Below are positions 18,242 to 27,272 of a stretch of DNA of 36,558 nt, in pieces. How positions within the stretch are numbered: the first letter of the stretch is position 1; the number at the start of each line of letters is the position of its first letter. Source of the stretch: Gammaproteobacteria bacterium (GTDB lineage: Bacteria > Pseudomonadota > Gammaproteobacteria > HK1). Under the pieces are notes generated by a model. That model worked only from the letters and a program-made list of their open reading frames with translations, made no database searches and had not been told where the DNA came from. The stretch covers positions 1-36,558 of the forward strand of contig JAGTVB010000344.1 in the NCBI GenBank assembly GCA_018224385.1, given 5' to 3'. Position numbers and translations under genes: made by a program.

Positions 18242-21200
18242 TCACATCGCCGCCAAGCGAACCGCCTCTTCGACGTCCACTGCCACCAGCCTGGAGACGC
18301 CAGGCTCCTTCATAGTAACACCAACGAGATGCTGGCTGGTCTCCATGGAGGTCTTGTTATGGGTGACAATAAGTAACTGTAACCGTTCCGACATCTCTGT
18401 GACTAGATCACAGAAGCGCCCCACGTTGGCGTCATCGAGGGGCGCATCGACTTCGTCGAGTAGACAGAATGGCGCGGGATTCAACTCAAAAATAGCAAAC
18501 ACCAAGGCCACCGCTGTCAAGGCCTTTTCACCGCCCGAAAGCAAATGAATGGTGCTGTTCCTTTTCCCGGGCGGGCGCGCCATGATACTGACTCCGGTAT
18601 CGAGCACGTCGCTGCCCGTCATTTCCAGATAGGCGTGTCCCCCGCCAAACAGGCGCTCGAACAACGCACTGAAGTGACCATTCACCCGCTCGAAGGTGTC
18701 CTGAAACCGCGTCCGACTTTCCTGGTCGATTTTTTGTATGGCCTCTTGAAGCGTTGTCAGCGCTTCGACAAGATCCGCGTGCTGCGCATCTAAATACTGC
18801 CCTCGCTGCGCCTGTTGCTGCAGCTCATCGATTGCCGCCAGGTTAATGGATCCCAATCGCTCGATACGCCGCGCCAATGCATCGCGGTTCGCCGACCAAA
18901 CATGTTCCGTGGTGTCCTTCGGCAGTTCGGCTATCACCGCGCCGAGGTCGTATCCGGCCGCCGCGACCTGCTCGGCGACGGTGTCGCTTCGAACCCGTAC
19001 CTCTTGAAACGTCATACGCCGCTGCTCGACCGCGGCGCGGGTGGTCTGGAGTCTGCCTTCCAGTGTTTGGCGCTGTTGCTCCAGTTGCTGAACGCGCGTC
19101 TCGGACCGCTCCATTTGTTCCCGTGCATGGCTTAAGCGCTCGTCCAGCGTACGTTGTGTCGCGAGCCATTCGTCGAGTTCTGCAGCAGATTCCTGCAGCG
19201 GCGCTTCAGTATCGGCTAACGTTTGGGACAGCTCCTCACATCGAGCCTGCAAACGAATAACCTGTTCTTGGTTGCGCAACCGCCCTTGCTCGAGCGACTT
19301 GAGCTCGGTGCGCAGAGACGCCGCTCGCAAGCGCGCCCCGTAGGCGTCGTCTTGCTGCTGCTGCCAACGGTCGCGCGCCGCTTCGATGAGCGGAAGCTGT
19401 GCTTTCCTAAGCGTCTCCAAATCATCGCGTTGGCGGTGAAGGGCCGCCAGCTCGTCAGTCATTTTCTGCAAAGACCTGCGCCCACTGCGCAATTGTTCTT
19501 CATCCCTCAGCGCACGCCCCTGGAGCTCATCGAGCTCATCGGCAATCGCCTGCAGCCGCACCCGCGTCCGTTCCAGTTCCTTGCGCTCGGACTCGAGCTT
19601 CGATGCCAGGGTAGTCTGCTCGCGGTGGGTCTCAGCGAGCTCCGTTTGCAGTGCCGTATAGTCTTGCTCCACGGCGGTGAGTGCTCGTTGCGCTGCAGCA
19701 AGCTCTGTGGTCCAATCATTTACCTCCTGATCAAGCTCTGCCGAGCGCGCCATCAAGGCTCTGATCTCCTGCTCTCTAGCAAGTATTCCGTCAGCGCCCT
19801 CTTTGCCCCGGACCACACGTACCCAGCTGCCGCCGACCCATTCACCGGTCGGCGTCACCATGGACTCTCCAGGCCCCAAGCACCCCCTGCGCTGAAACGC
19901 ATCTTCAAGGCAGTCCGCGATATAGATGCCGCTAAGAACATCATCGAGAGGCCAAGGGGCGGCAATTTTTTCTACGAGCTTGCACCAGGACTCTCCGCGA
20001 CCCTCCACGTTAGGCTCCTGCGTTAATGCCCTGTCGAATAGCGTCAGTGCGCCTTCCTTGAGCTGTGCCAAATCACCTTGATAACCCTCCTGCCCAACGA
20101 CGCAGACCGCCTCCAAGTGAGCGCCAAGCACGATCTCGAGCGCCCGTTCCCACCCGGGCGCGGCTTGCAGCCTCTCGGCGAGTCTCGGCCGATCGGACAG
20201 CGCCCGCTCTTCGAGCCACTTCATGACCTCGCCGGGTTTTTTTCCAAGAGCCTCTTGCTGCAGTGCGCTAAGGGAGGCCAGCCGACCGCGGCTCTCCTGT
20301 AGGCACGCCCGCGCCGCATGTAACGCCAATGAAACCTCGCTGACTCGCTCCCGTAAATCCCGTATCGCTGTCTGTCTGCCTGCAGCCGCTTTGTTTACCT
20401 GTGTGAGTGCCTGCGCCCGATCGCTAAGCCGTGCGTGCAGGGTACGGATGCTGTCCTCAAGCGTTTCGGGATGCAGGCTCGCACGTTCTTCCGCCAACCG
20501 GTGGACGCGCTTTTGAACTTCGATGAGCCGCTCCTCGACATGCTCGATCTGGGTACGCTGTGCGTGAGCTTTTTGCATGCTGTCCGCCACCTGCTCGCTC
20601 AACCGCTCCCACGCCACTTGCCAGCGGCGAACCGTTTGTTCATGCTCCGCATGCTCAGCCTTCGCCCGCGCCGCCAAGGATTCCAGGTTTTCAAGTTGCG
20701 GTTCGATCTCCCGCAAGCTTTCATCAATTGCCCGCCTCCTGCCTTCATCGGCACGCAAATGCGTTAATGCCTCGCTCAGCAAGGCCTCCTCGCTGTGTAA
20801 ACTGTGTGATAACTCCTTGCGCCTCGCCTTCTGGTGAGCAATATTCTCTCCGCGGCGGGCAATCTCGGCACCCGCGTCCACGACCTGGCGGTAGACGGCG
20901 TTAAACTCATCGGTGGTGCTGATTTGTGCCGATCGCATCTCTTCCAGCTCGGCCTCCATGGCCCTCTGCTCGGCCACTAGAGCTTCCAAGCCATTCTCCT
21001 GCGCACGAAGATCCTCCGCGTGCCTTGTCGCCTGTTCGGCCAGATCTCGCCAACGCAACACCAACAGCACGGCATCCGCTTGGCGCTGTTCCTGCATGAG
21101 TCGCTTGTATTTCTCAGCAACAGCGGCCTGCCGCTTCAGGGTCGCCAAGTGCTTTTCGAGCTCGGCACGCACATCATTGAGGCGCTCCAGATTCTGCTGG

Positions 21201-21760
21201 CAGTGTCGCAGGCGTGTCTCGGTTTCCCGTCGACGCTCCTTGTACTTGGAGATCCCCGCCGCCTCCTCCAAAAACTCACGCAACTCCTCCGGGCGCGCTT
21301 CGATGAGACGCGATATCATGCCTTGCTCGATGATGGCATAGCTCCGCGGTCCCAAACCAGTACCCAAGAAGATACCGATAACATCACGGCGCCGGCAACG
21401 CGCGCCGTTCAGGTAATAGCTGGATTGGCCATCCCGTACCACCTGGCGCCTGATGGCGATCTCCGCATAGGTCGCATACTGGCCACCGAGGCGCCCGTCG
21501 GAGTTATCGAACACGAGCTCGACGGAGGCCTGCCCCACGGGCCGACGCGAGGTGGAACCGTTAAATACCACATCCGCCATGGAGTCGCCCCGAAGATGGC
21601 GGGCGGAGATTTCTCCCATGACCCAGCGCACAGCATCAATGACATTCGACTTCCCACAGCCATTCGGGCCGACGATGCCAATGATGCCGGGCGGGAGATT
21701 GATGTTGGTTGGGTCCACAAAGGACTTGAAGCCTGCGAGTTTTATCCTACGCAATCGCAT
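18242..21760 (-). CDS. smc: Chromosome segregation ATPase SMC
   Basis: A 1172-aa structural maintenance of chromosomes protein that compacts and organises the chromosome as an ATP-gated ring. The N-terminal head begins MRLRRIKLAGFKSF, with Walker A GPNGCGKS (31-38). Two long coiled coils flank a hinge at roughly residues 510-650. The C-terminal head has the ABC signature LLSGGEKALTAVAL and Walker B FCLLDEVDAPLDD. The length and motifs are complete. Smc rather than MukB is present; no scpA or scpB gene is in the window. It is probably first in an smc-zipA-ligA operon and is divergent from queF across 125 bases that must carry both promoters. Confidence 0.97.
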   Translation of the reverse strand: MRLRRIKLAGFKSFVDPTNINLPPGIIGIVGPNGCGKSNVIDAVRWVMGEISARHLRGDSMADVVFNGSTSRRPVGQASVELVFDNSDGRLGGQYATYAEIAIRRQVVRDGQSSYYLNGARCRRRDVIGIFLGTGLGPRSYAIIEQGMISRLIEARPEELREFLEEAAGISKYKERRRETETRLRHCQQNLERLNDVRAELEKHLATLKRQAAVAEKYKRLMQEQRQADAVLLVLRWRDLAEQATRHAEDLRAQENGLEALVAEQRAMEAELEEMRSAQISTTDEFNAVYRQVVDAGAEIARRGENIAHQKARRKELSHSLHSEEALLSEALTHLRADEGRRRAIDESLREIEPQLENLESLAARAKAEHAEHEQTVRRWQVAWERLSEQVADSMQKAHAQRTQIEHVEERLIEVQKRVHRLAEERASLHPETLEDSIRTLHARLSDRAQALTQVNKAAAGRQTAIRDLRERVSEVSLALHAARACLQESRGRLASLSALQQEALGKKPGEVMKWLEERALSDRPRLAERLQAAPGWERALEIVLGAHLEAVCVVGQEGYQGDLAQLKEGALTLFDRALTQEPNVEGRGESWCKLVEKIAAPWPLDDVLSGIYIADCLEDAFQRRGCLGPGESMVTPTGEWVGGSWVRVVRGKEGADGILAREQEIRALMARSAELDQEVNDWTTELAAAQRALTAVEQDYTALQTELAETHREQTTLASKLESERKELERTRVRLQAIADELDELQGRALRDEEQLRSGRRSLQKMTDELAALHRQRDDLETLRKAQLPLIEAARDRWQQQQDDAYGARLRAASLRTELKSLEQGRLRNQEQVIRLQARCEELSQTLADTEAPLQESAAELDEWLATQRTLDERLSHAREQMERSETRVQQLEQQRQTLEGRLQTTRAAVEQRRMTFQEVRVRSDTVAEQVAAAGYDLGAVIAELPKDTTEHVWSANRDALARRIERLGSINLAAIDELQQQAQRGQYLDAQHADLVEALTTLQEAIQKIDQESRTRFQDTFERVNGHFSALFERLFGGGHAYLEMTGSDVLDTGVSIMARPPGKRNSTIHLLSGGEKALTAVALVFAIFELNPAPFCLLDEVDAPLDDANVGRFCDLVTEMSERLQLLIVTHNKTSMETSQHLVGVTMKEPGVSRLVAVDVEEAVRLAAM

Positions 21761-21885
21761 CGCCGATTCGCTCTCCGGCGTAGTTCATGTTCCCGGCTTG
21801 AATACCTTACACTATGGATGTTGGTCGATTGTAAAAGCAACTTCTGCGCCACGCATTCCCTACGCAACACTGCATCGACACTGCT

Positions 21886-22275
21886 ATGCCCACACAACCC
21901 TCAAAGCAGCTCGAAGTATTCGATAATCCTATGCCGCCACGGGATTATACGATCAGGATTCGGATTCCCGAATTCACCTGCCTCTGTCCTAAAACAGGAC
22001 AACCCGACTTTGCTACGCTGCACATCGAGTACGTACCGGACCAGCGCTGCATCGAGCTCAGGGCGCTTAAGCTCTACATCTGGTCTTACCGGCAGGAAGG
22101 CGCCTTCCATGAAGCGGTGACAAATCGCATTCTCGAGGATCTGGTGCAAGCCTGTGCTCCTCGCTTCATGCGCATCACGGCCAAATTCAATGTCCGGGGC
22201 GGTATCCAAACAACCGTCATAGCAGAACACCGTGCGCCCACCTGGACCCCAGCGCCTCCGGTCACCCTGCCATAG
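21886..22275 (+). CDS. queF: NADPH-dependent 7-cyano-7-deazaguanine reductase QueF (short type)
   Basis: Reduces preQ0 to preQ1 in queuosine tRNA-modification synthesis. At 129 aa it belongs to the single-domain class, like Bacillus QueF, rather than the two-domain class of E. coli. [14 protein letters not shown] carries the nucleophile Cys34 and the acid Asp41. The following stretch, [20 protein letters not shown], is the QueF motif, with Arg in place of the usual first Lys. It is the first gene of a likely queF-kinase-cysZ unit, with 26 bases to the kinase start. Confidence 0.95.
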   Translation: MPTQPSKQLEVFDNPMPPRDYTIRIRIPEFTCLCPKTGQPDFATLHIEYVPDQRCIELRALKLYIWSYRQEGAFHEAVTNRILEDLVQACAPRFMRITAKFNVRGGIQTTVIAEHRAPTWTPAPPVTLP

Positions 22276-22301
22276 AGCTTAACCTATCGGCGTACATTGA
22301 C

Positions 22302-23597
22302 TTGACCCTACACGCGGGCATTGATTTTGGTACCTCCGGTTGTCGCTTGGTTGTCATTGATACGCAAGGAGCGGTTCGCGGCTACAGCGCAGCACGGCTA
22401 CCTCCGTCAACCCGTGTCGGATGGCGCGTTGAACAGCATCCCGAGCTGTGGTGGGAAGCTTTGGATCAAGTGCTTACCGACCTTGACCGTCAAGTCCCGG
22501 CGCAGCAGATTGGCAGTATCGCCGTCGACGGCACCTCCGCCACCTTGCTGCTCACGGATCTCCACGGCCAACCCCTCGGACCGGCTTTGATGTACGATGA
22601 CAGTCGATCACGCATCCAGGCAGAACGCGTTGCACTGCTGGCGCCGCGCCGTAGCGCCGCGCACGGGGCTACCAGCAGCCTCGCGAAGCTACTTTTTCTT
22701 CGCCAAACAATTCCCGCCGCCGCCCACGCGCTCCATCAAGCGGATTGGATCACCGGTCGTCTCTGCGGGAAGTTCGGGATCAGCGACGAGAACAACGCGC
22801 TGAAGCTTGGATATGACGCCGAAGCAAGGGCTTGGCCAAACTGGCTTGAGCCGCTGAACCTGCCTGACGCCCTACTCCCCAAGGTACTCCCCCCGGGTAC
22901 TCCCATCGGTACCATCGCCCCGCCCTGGGCCGCGCGCTGGAAGCTGTCTGCAGATACGCTTCTGGTGGCGGGCACTACGGATAGCGTCGCCGGCTTCCTT
23001 GCAACGGGTGCATGCACCACGGGCGAAGCGGTAACCTCGCTCGGCAGCACACTGGTGCTAAAGGTGCTCTGCGATCAGCCCATCTTCGCGCCCGACTATG
23101 GGGTGTATAGCCATCGGCTAGAAGACCGATGGCTGGCAGGCGGCGCATCGAATACCGGGGGTGGTACCCTGTTAAAGTTCTTCAGCATTGAGCGTCTGCA
23201 ACAGCTCAGTGCGCAGCTCGATCCCGAGCGCCCGACCGGATTGAAGTATTATCCTTTGCCCCGGCCCGGTGAGAGATTTCCCATCAATGATCCGTACTGG
23301 ATCCCGATAGTGCAGCCACGCCCAAAGGACGATGCCGTTTTTCTGCAAGGGCTACTGGAGGGCATCGCTCACGTTGAGGCCGAGGGTTATCGCCTTCTCG
23401 CTAAACTCGGAGCACCCTATCCGCTGTCGGTGAAGTCCGTCGGCGGAGGCGCCGCGAATCGGGCCTGGGCTCGAATCCGCGCCCGCACCTTGGGTGTTCC
23501 CGTGACCTCGCCTCGGCATTCAGATGCCGCTTATGGCAGCGCCCAACTCGCCAGATTGGGGTATCGGCAAGCGCGTCAAGACAGGCGACGGCAGTGA
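22302..23597 (+). CDS. FGGY-family carbohydrate kinase (ribulokinase/xylulokinase-like)
   Basis: An ATP-dependent sugar kinase of the FGGY superfamily, 431 aa, shorter than typical XylB (~480-500). The N-terminal phosphate-binding motif GIDFGTSGCRLVVID starts at residue 6. AVDGTSATLLL, ALMYDDSR, LHQADWITGRLCG, the catalytic-Asp motif GTTDSVAGFLATG and the C-terminal adenosine motif SVGGGAANRAWARIRA are all visible. The closest remembered relatives are the shorter plant and cyanobacterial D-ribulokinase-like kinases; the substrate is not certain. The start is TTG 22302, because GIDFG lies almost at the N-terminus and no ATG is available. A CbbY-like pentulose-bisphosphate phosphatase lies 2 kb away. 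Confidence 0.88.
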   Translation: MTLHAGIDFGTSGCRLVVIDTQGAVRGYSAARLPPSTRVGWRVEQHPELWWEALDQVLTDLDRQVPAQQIGSIAVDGTSATLLLTDLHGQPLGPALMYDDSRSRIQAERVALLAPRRSAAHGATSSLAKLLFLRQTIPAAAHALHQADWITGRLCGKFGISDENNALKLGYDAEARAWPNWLEPLNLPDALLPKVLPPGTPIGTIAPPWAARWKLSADTLLVAGTTDSVAGFLATGACTTGEAVTSLGSTLVLKVLCDQPIFAPDYGVYSHRLEDRWLAGGASNTGGGTLLKFFSIERLQQLSAQLDPERPTGLKYYPLPRPGERFPINDPYWIPIVQPRPKDDAVFLQGLLEGIAHVEAEGYRLLAKLGAPYPLSVKSVGGGAANRAWARIRARTLGVPVTSPRHSDAAYGSAQLARLGYRQARQDRRRQ

Positions 23598-23625
23598 CAC
23601 CTTCTCACAGGAATCCACACCCATC

Positions 23626-24378
23626 ATGAGCAAGGACGCACTAGTTGGCGCAAGTTACTTCTTTCGCGGGTTAGGGTTGATAACGAAACCGGGAGTACGC
23701 CGCTACGTTGCAATGCCCTTGGCCATAAATAGCGTGCTGTTCGCCTCCCTCATTGCCTATGGATGGACCAGGCTGGAGCGGCTGCGGGAAGCAACCGAGC
23801 AATGGTTGCCGGGCTGGCTCGATTGGCTGAGCTGGCTCCTGATACCGATTTTTATCGTCAGTGCCGTGCTGGTACTCATCTATGGCTTTTCGCTGTTGGC
23901 CAACCTTATTGCCGCGCCCTTCAACGGCTGGCTCGCGGAAGCGGTGGAACACAAACTCACCGGTCGCGCGCCCGCATCCAACACGGCGAGCGAGCAGCTT
24001 CAAGAAGCACTTCGCAGCCTATACTCTGAAATTCGTAAGTTGGCTTATTTCCTAGTACGCGCCGTGCTGCTACTGCTGTTGTTCCTGATACCCGGCGTTA
24101 ATGTGATTGCCCCCTTTCTTTGGCTGCTTTTCAGCGCCTGGATGCTGGCGATCGAGTACCTCGACTACCCCATGGGAAACCACGGAATTAATTTGTCCGC
24201 GCAGCGACAGCTGTTGTCTCGCCGGCGCTGGCTGGGGCTCAGCTTTGGCGCTGCCGTAATGGTGGCGATGCTGATCCCCGGACTTAATTTCGTAGCCATC
24301 CCAGCGGCCGTGGCTGGCGCCACTGCGCTGTGGAGCGAGCAACTGCGTAAGGAAAACGAGTCGGCCCCTGGATACTGA
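23626..24378 (+). CDS. cysZ: Sulfate transporter CysZ
   Basis: An inner-membrane sulfate uptake protein that feeds cysteine synthesis. 250 aa from ATG 23626, close to E. coli CysZ (253). An in-frame ATG at 23524 would overlap the kinase gene and adds a hydrophilic tail, so it is rejected. Family features are GASYFFRGLGLITKPGVRRY at the N-terminus, FSLLANLIAAPFNGWLAEAVE, a four-to-six-segment hydrophobic profile, and AIEYLDYPMGNHG before the last membrane pair. It ends 16 bases before the convergent aminotransferase gene. Confidence 0.94.
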   Translation: MSKDALVGASYFFRGLGLITKPGVRRYVAMPLAINSVLFASLIAYGWTRLERLREATEQWLPGWLDWLSWLLIPIFIVSAVLVLIYGFSLLANLIAAPFNGWLAEAVEHKLTGRAPASNTASEQLQEALRSLYSEIRKLAYFLVRAVLLLLLFLIPGVNVIAPFLWLLFSAWMLAIEYLDYPMGNHGINLSAQRQLLSRRRWLGLSFGAAVMVAMLIPGLNFVAIPAAVAGATALWSEQLRKENESAPGY

Positions 24379-24384
24379 CGAGCC

Positions 24385-24401
24385 GCGCTGAGGGTCAGCG
24401 C
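24385..24401. terminator. Bidirectional hairpin between cysZ and aminotransferase gene
   Basis: A perfect 7-bp inverted repeat, GCGCTGA-GGG-TCAGCGC, starts seven bases after the cysZ stop and includes the stop codon of the convergent aminotransferase gene. It has no T-run on either side, so its strength as an intrinsic terminator is uncertain. Its position suggests it ends both transcripts. Confidence 0.45.
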
Positions 24402-25576
24402 AGAAGATAGCTCCTGAGCCGCGCCACAGCATCACGCAGCGCACCCATACCGGTGGTATACGAAAAACGCACATGCTCCCTGGCACCGTAGCTGCCGAAG
24501 TCGCAGCCCGGCGTGAAGGCGACACCCGTATGCTCAAGTACCTCGTGGGTAAAAGCGAAGCTGTCCTCGGCAAAACGTTGGCAGTTGGCATATAAATAAA
24601 ATGCGCCCGCGGGTTGTCCAGCGATTTCGAAGCCCATTGTCCTGAGCTCAGGCAGCAGGAAATCCCGCCGCGCTTTCAGCTCCCGTCGTCGGCTCTCCAG
24701 AATAGGGGCAATCTCTGGCAGGAACGCGGCAAGTGCCGCATGTTGAGCGACGGTCGAGGGCGCCAAGAATAGGTTCTGGGCCAGTATCTCAACCTGAGAC
24801 ACGAACTGCGCTGGCGCCACTAACCACCCCAAACGCCAACCAGTCATACCAAAGGTCTTGGAAAAGCTGTTCACAATGAACGCGTCATCGGTGAGTTCCA
24901 GGGCAGTTGCCTCGCGTCAATCGTAAACGAGCCGCTGGTAGGTTTCGTCGACGATAAGCCAAGCGCCTATGGCCCGCACCTGTTCGACGACATGCCGGAG
25001 CTCATCGCGATCAACCACTGTCCCGGTGGGATTGCCGGGGCTGGTCACGATCACGGCCGCCGTTTCCGCAGTCGCATGGCGCGCGATGTGCTCGGAAGCG
25101 AGTTGAAAACCGGTATCGGCGCCTACCGGAATCGCGATCGGCTGGCCCTCGAATAATCGAACGAGGTGGCGGTTGCAGGGGTAACCCGGATCGGCCAATA
25201 GCACCGTGTCGCCCGGATCGACCAAAACGGCCAGTGAAAGCTGAAGCGCGCCTGAACCCCCTGGCGTTACAAGGACACGGTCGGGAGCCAGCTGCACGCC
25301 ATGGCGCTCTTCGTAATCATGGGCGATGGCCGATCTGAGCTCCCACATCCCGGCGGCCGGCGTATAGCGGGTAAGACCCGAAGCAAGGGCTTGTCGGCCC
25401 GCTGCCACGATGGCCGACGGGGTAGGAAAATCACCCTCGCCCACCTCCATGTGTATCACCCCTCGGCCCTCGGCTTCCAGCGCCTGGGCGCGTGCCAGGA
25501 TGTCCATCACATAGAAAGGCGCGATAGCGCGCATACGTTGCGCGCAGCCGTGCCGTTTCGCCCCATCAACGGCCAC
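24395..25576 (-). pseudogene. PLP-dependent aminotransferase (class I/II) interrupted by an in-frame TGA
   Basis: Residues 1-219 (25576-24920) and the 159-residue piece starting at 24874 are two parts of one ordinary aminotransferase in the same reading frame. They are joined across a single TGA at 24917-24919. Between LVYD and TALELTDDAF the codons read straight through, without a frameshift. The first part has the substrate/PLP-binding region (TRYTPAAGMWELR, VTPGGSGALQL, DPGYPCNR, SPGNPTGTVVD, DETYQRLVYD). The PLP lysine (SFSKTFGMTGWRLGW, Lys240) lies after the stop, so the truncated product would be inactive. It resembles valine/aspartate-type aminotransferases; the substrate is unknown. 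A nonsense mutation, a sequencing error or readthrough are the options. It overlaps the cbbY-like gene by 11 bases. Confidence 0.85.
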
Positions 25577-26330
25577 GAACCAAGCGCCTCAGAAAGGCCA
25601 AATCGACAAAGGTCGCTGCCCCGGGGTGGCCTGCGAGAACGTGAAAAGGTTGTGTCGGCTCCCCCAGGCAATCCAGCACGATCACCGCACCCGCGAAGTC
25701 GTCGCTGACCGTGAAGTCATTGACCGTGACCACCGTGGGAACGCCTGCGCCCACGGCCGAGCGGATCCCATTTTGCGAGTCTTCGAAGGCAATGCAGTCA
25801 CACGGATTCAAGCGAAGCTGATCGAGTACCCATCGATAGATCGCCGGTGACGGCTTCTTCTGTTCGACGATGTTGCCAGCAGCGATCAGAGCAAAGCAAT
25901 CGGTGGCTTCCGCTCCCAAATTCATCTCCAGCAACACCCGAATATTGTCGTACCCAGCGGTGCTCGCAATCGCGAGCTGCAACCCCTCCGCCCGAGCTTC
26001 CCGCAGAAGCCTAGCGACCCCAGGGCGAAATCTCGCTTCCCCTTGACGAACAAGTTCGGCATAGTAGCGGTTTTTGCTCGTCTGCAATTGTGCGAGCAGT
26101 GCTTCCTGGTCCGCGCGCTGCTTCAAGTCGGTGTGATACGCGTCGATGAAGTGCCGGATTCGCTCCCGGCTTCCTGCAACTTTGAGAAGTGTCCTATAGA
26201 GAGGCGCCGACCAATGCCAATCGAGGCCGGCATCGGCGAACGCAAGATTAAACGCCCTGAGATGCAGATGTTCAGTGTCAGCGAGCGTACCGTCGACATC
26301 GAAAATGAGCGCCTTGAGTCTATCCGTCAC
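25566..26330 (-). CDS. cbbY: HAD-family phosphatase, CbbY-like
   Basis: A haloacid-dehalogenase-type phosphatase, 254 aa from GTG 26330. The motif I nucleophile is FDVDGTLADTE (Asp11, Asp13). The cap has HLRAFNLAFADAGLDWHW and AGSRERIRHFI, a pattern I recall from CbbY of Calvin-cycle bacteria. Motif II is AIASTAG, with KKPSP and FEDSQNGIRSA further on. CbbY removes a phosphate from xylulose-1,5-bisphosphate, an inhibitor of Rubisco; the assignment to that substrate is inference. The GTG has GAGG upstream; an ATG at 26414 would add a 28-residue tail without family likeness. It is transcribed into the broken aminotransferase gene. Confidence 0.85.
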   Translation of the reverse strand: MTDRLKALIFDVDGTLADTEHLHLRAFNLAFADAGLDWHWSAPLYRTLLKVAGSRERIRHFIDAYHTDLKQRADQEALLAQLQTSKNRYYAELVRQGEARFRPGVARLLREARAEGLQLAIASTAGYDNIRVLLEMNLGAEATDCFALIAAGNIVEQKKPSPAIYRWVLDQLRLNPCDCIAFEDSQNGIRSAVGAGVPTVVTVNDFTVSDDFAGAVIVLDCLGEPTQPFHVLAGHPGAATFVDLAFLRRLVRGR

Positions 26331-26718
26331 GGTCCTTGCCTCTGGCAACCTCGCCTCAAACACCGCAATGGCTTGCGCCCACAGCCCCAGTCCCTTGGGT
26401 CCCTGATCAGACAAAAGGACGACGCGAAACCGCCTAGAGCGCCGACGGCCGCAATAAATAACCGCTAACCACCGCTGTGGCCGACGACATTACCATTACT
26501 TATTGCGTCGGGCCAACCATTTTGGTATTTAAAGCGGTCCTACTATCTGAGACTGAACCGGCAGGCCCCTAATGCGGTCATAACCAGTCAGGTTCGTCAC
26601 GTTGCATACCTGATTAGGCGTTCCTATGACTACCGTTGATGATCATGGACGACAATCCGCCATTACACCCAAGCCCACAGCTTCTTACCCTTAGCGTACA
26701 AAAAATGGAGGGCTAACG
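26331..26718 (+). promoter_or_regulatory. Divergent region upstream of dksA with candidate sigma-70 promoter
   Basis: About 390 bases between the cbbY-like gene and dksA. TTGCAT (26602-26607) and TATGAC (26625-26630) are spaced by 17 bases and fit a sigma-70 promoter reading toward dksA, about 90 bases before its start codon. The dksA ribosome site GGAGG lies eight bases before the ATG. The part next to the cbbY-like gene shows no clear promoter. No gene or RNA was recognised. Confidence 0.45.
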
Positions 26719-27144
26719 ATGCCTAATACAACCACCTCAGCGCTAACCTTCGCCCCATACAGGGAGGAGCCGGGTGAGGAGTATATGAATGACAACCAAC
26801 GGGAACATTTCCGAAGCATTTTATTGGCGTGGAAAAAGCAGCTTATGGAGGAGGTTGATCGCACGCTTCATCACATGCAGGACGATGCCGCTAATTTCCC
26901 GGATCCAAATGATCGCGCCACTCAGGAGTCGGAATTTACTCTAGAGCTTCGTGCCCGGGACCGGGAACGAAAACTCATCAGGAAAATCGATGAGGCGCTC
27001 GCAGCCATCGACAATAGCGAGTATGGCTATTGTGAGAGCTGTGGGGTTGAGATAGGTATCCGCCGTTTGGAAGCACGCCCCACCGCCACGCTCTGTATCG
27101 ACTGTAAGGTGTTGGACGAGATTAGGGAGAAGCAGATGGCTTAA
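26719..27144 (+). CDS. dksA: RNA polymerase-binding transcription factor DksA
   Basis: Binds in the secondary channel of RNA polymerase and, with ppGpp, drives the stringent response. 141 aa. A coiled coil (about 27-100) carries the tip acids in [13 protein letters not shown] (Asp62 and Asp65). The C-terminal zinc finger uses Cys105, Cys108, Cys126 and Cys129 (CESC...CIDC). All functional positions match E. coli DksA closely. The N-terminal 20 residues differ, as usual. It is a single-gene unit; a weak 5-bp hairpin (GAGCC-ATGG-GGCTC, 27150-27163) follows the stop. Confidence 0.97.
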   Translation: MPNTTTSALTFAPYREEPGEEYMNDNQREHFRSILLAWKKQLMEEVDRTLHHMQDDAANFPDPNDRATQESEFTLELRARDRERKLIRKIDEALAAIDNSEYGYCESCGVEIGIRRLEARPTATLCIDCKVLDEIREKQMA

Positions 27145-27272
27145 TCCCAGAGCCATGGGGCTCCGGTCAACCCGCGCGTCTATGGCACCGCGCTGTCCGG
27201 TATCCTCCGCTCGCGCGCCCGGCAGGAGAAGCAGGCCTTACCCAACGGAGGCCAGGCTAAAGAGATTTTCGA

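Noticed and set aside
24874-24919. Frameshift as the cause of the split aminotransferase
   Set aside because: Codons before and after the stop are in the same frame; reading through TGA joins LVYD to TALELTDDAF without any shift.
24917-24919. Selenocysteine at the aminotransferase TGA
   Set aside because: Class I/II aminotransferases have no cysteine or selenocysteine at this position, and no obvious stem-loop follows at the distance a bacterial SECIS needs.
26331-26414. Longer start for the CbbY-like gene
   Set aside because: HAD phosphatases begin just before the FDVDGT motif; the 28 extra residues do not resemble the family.
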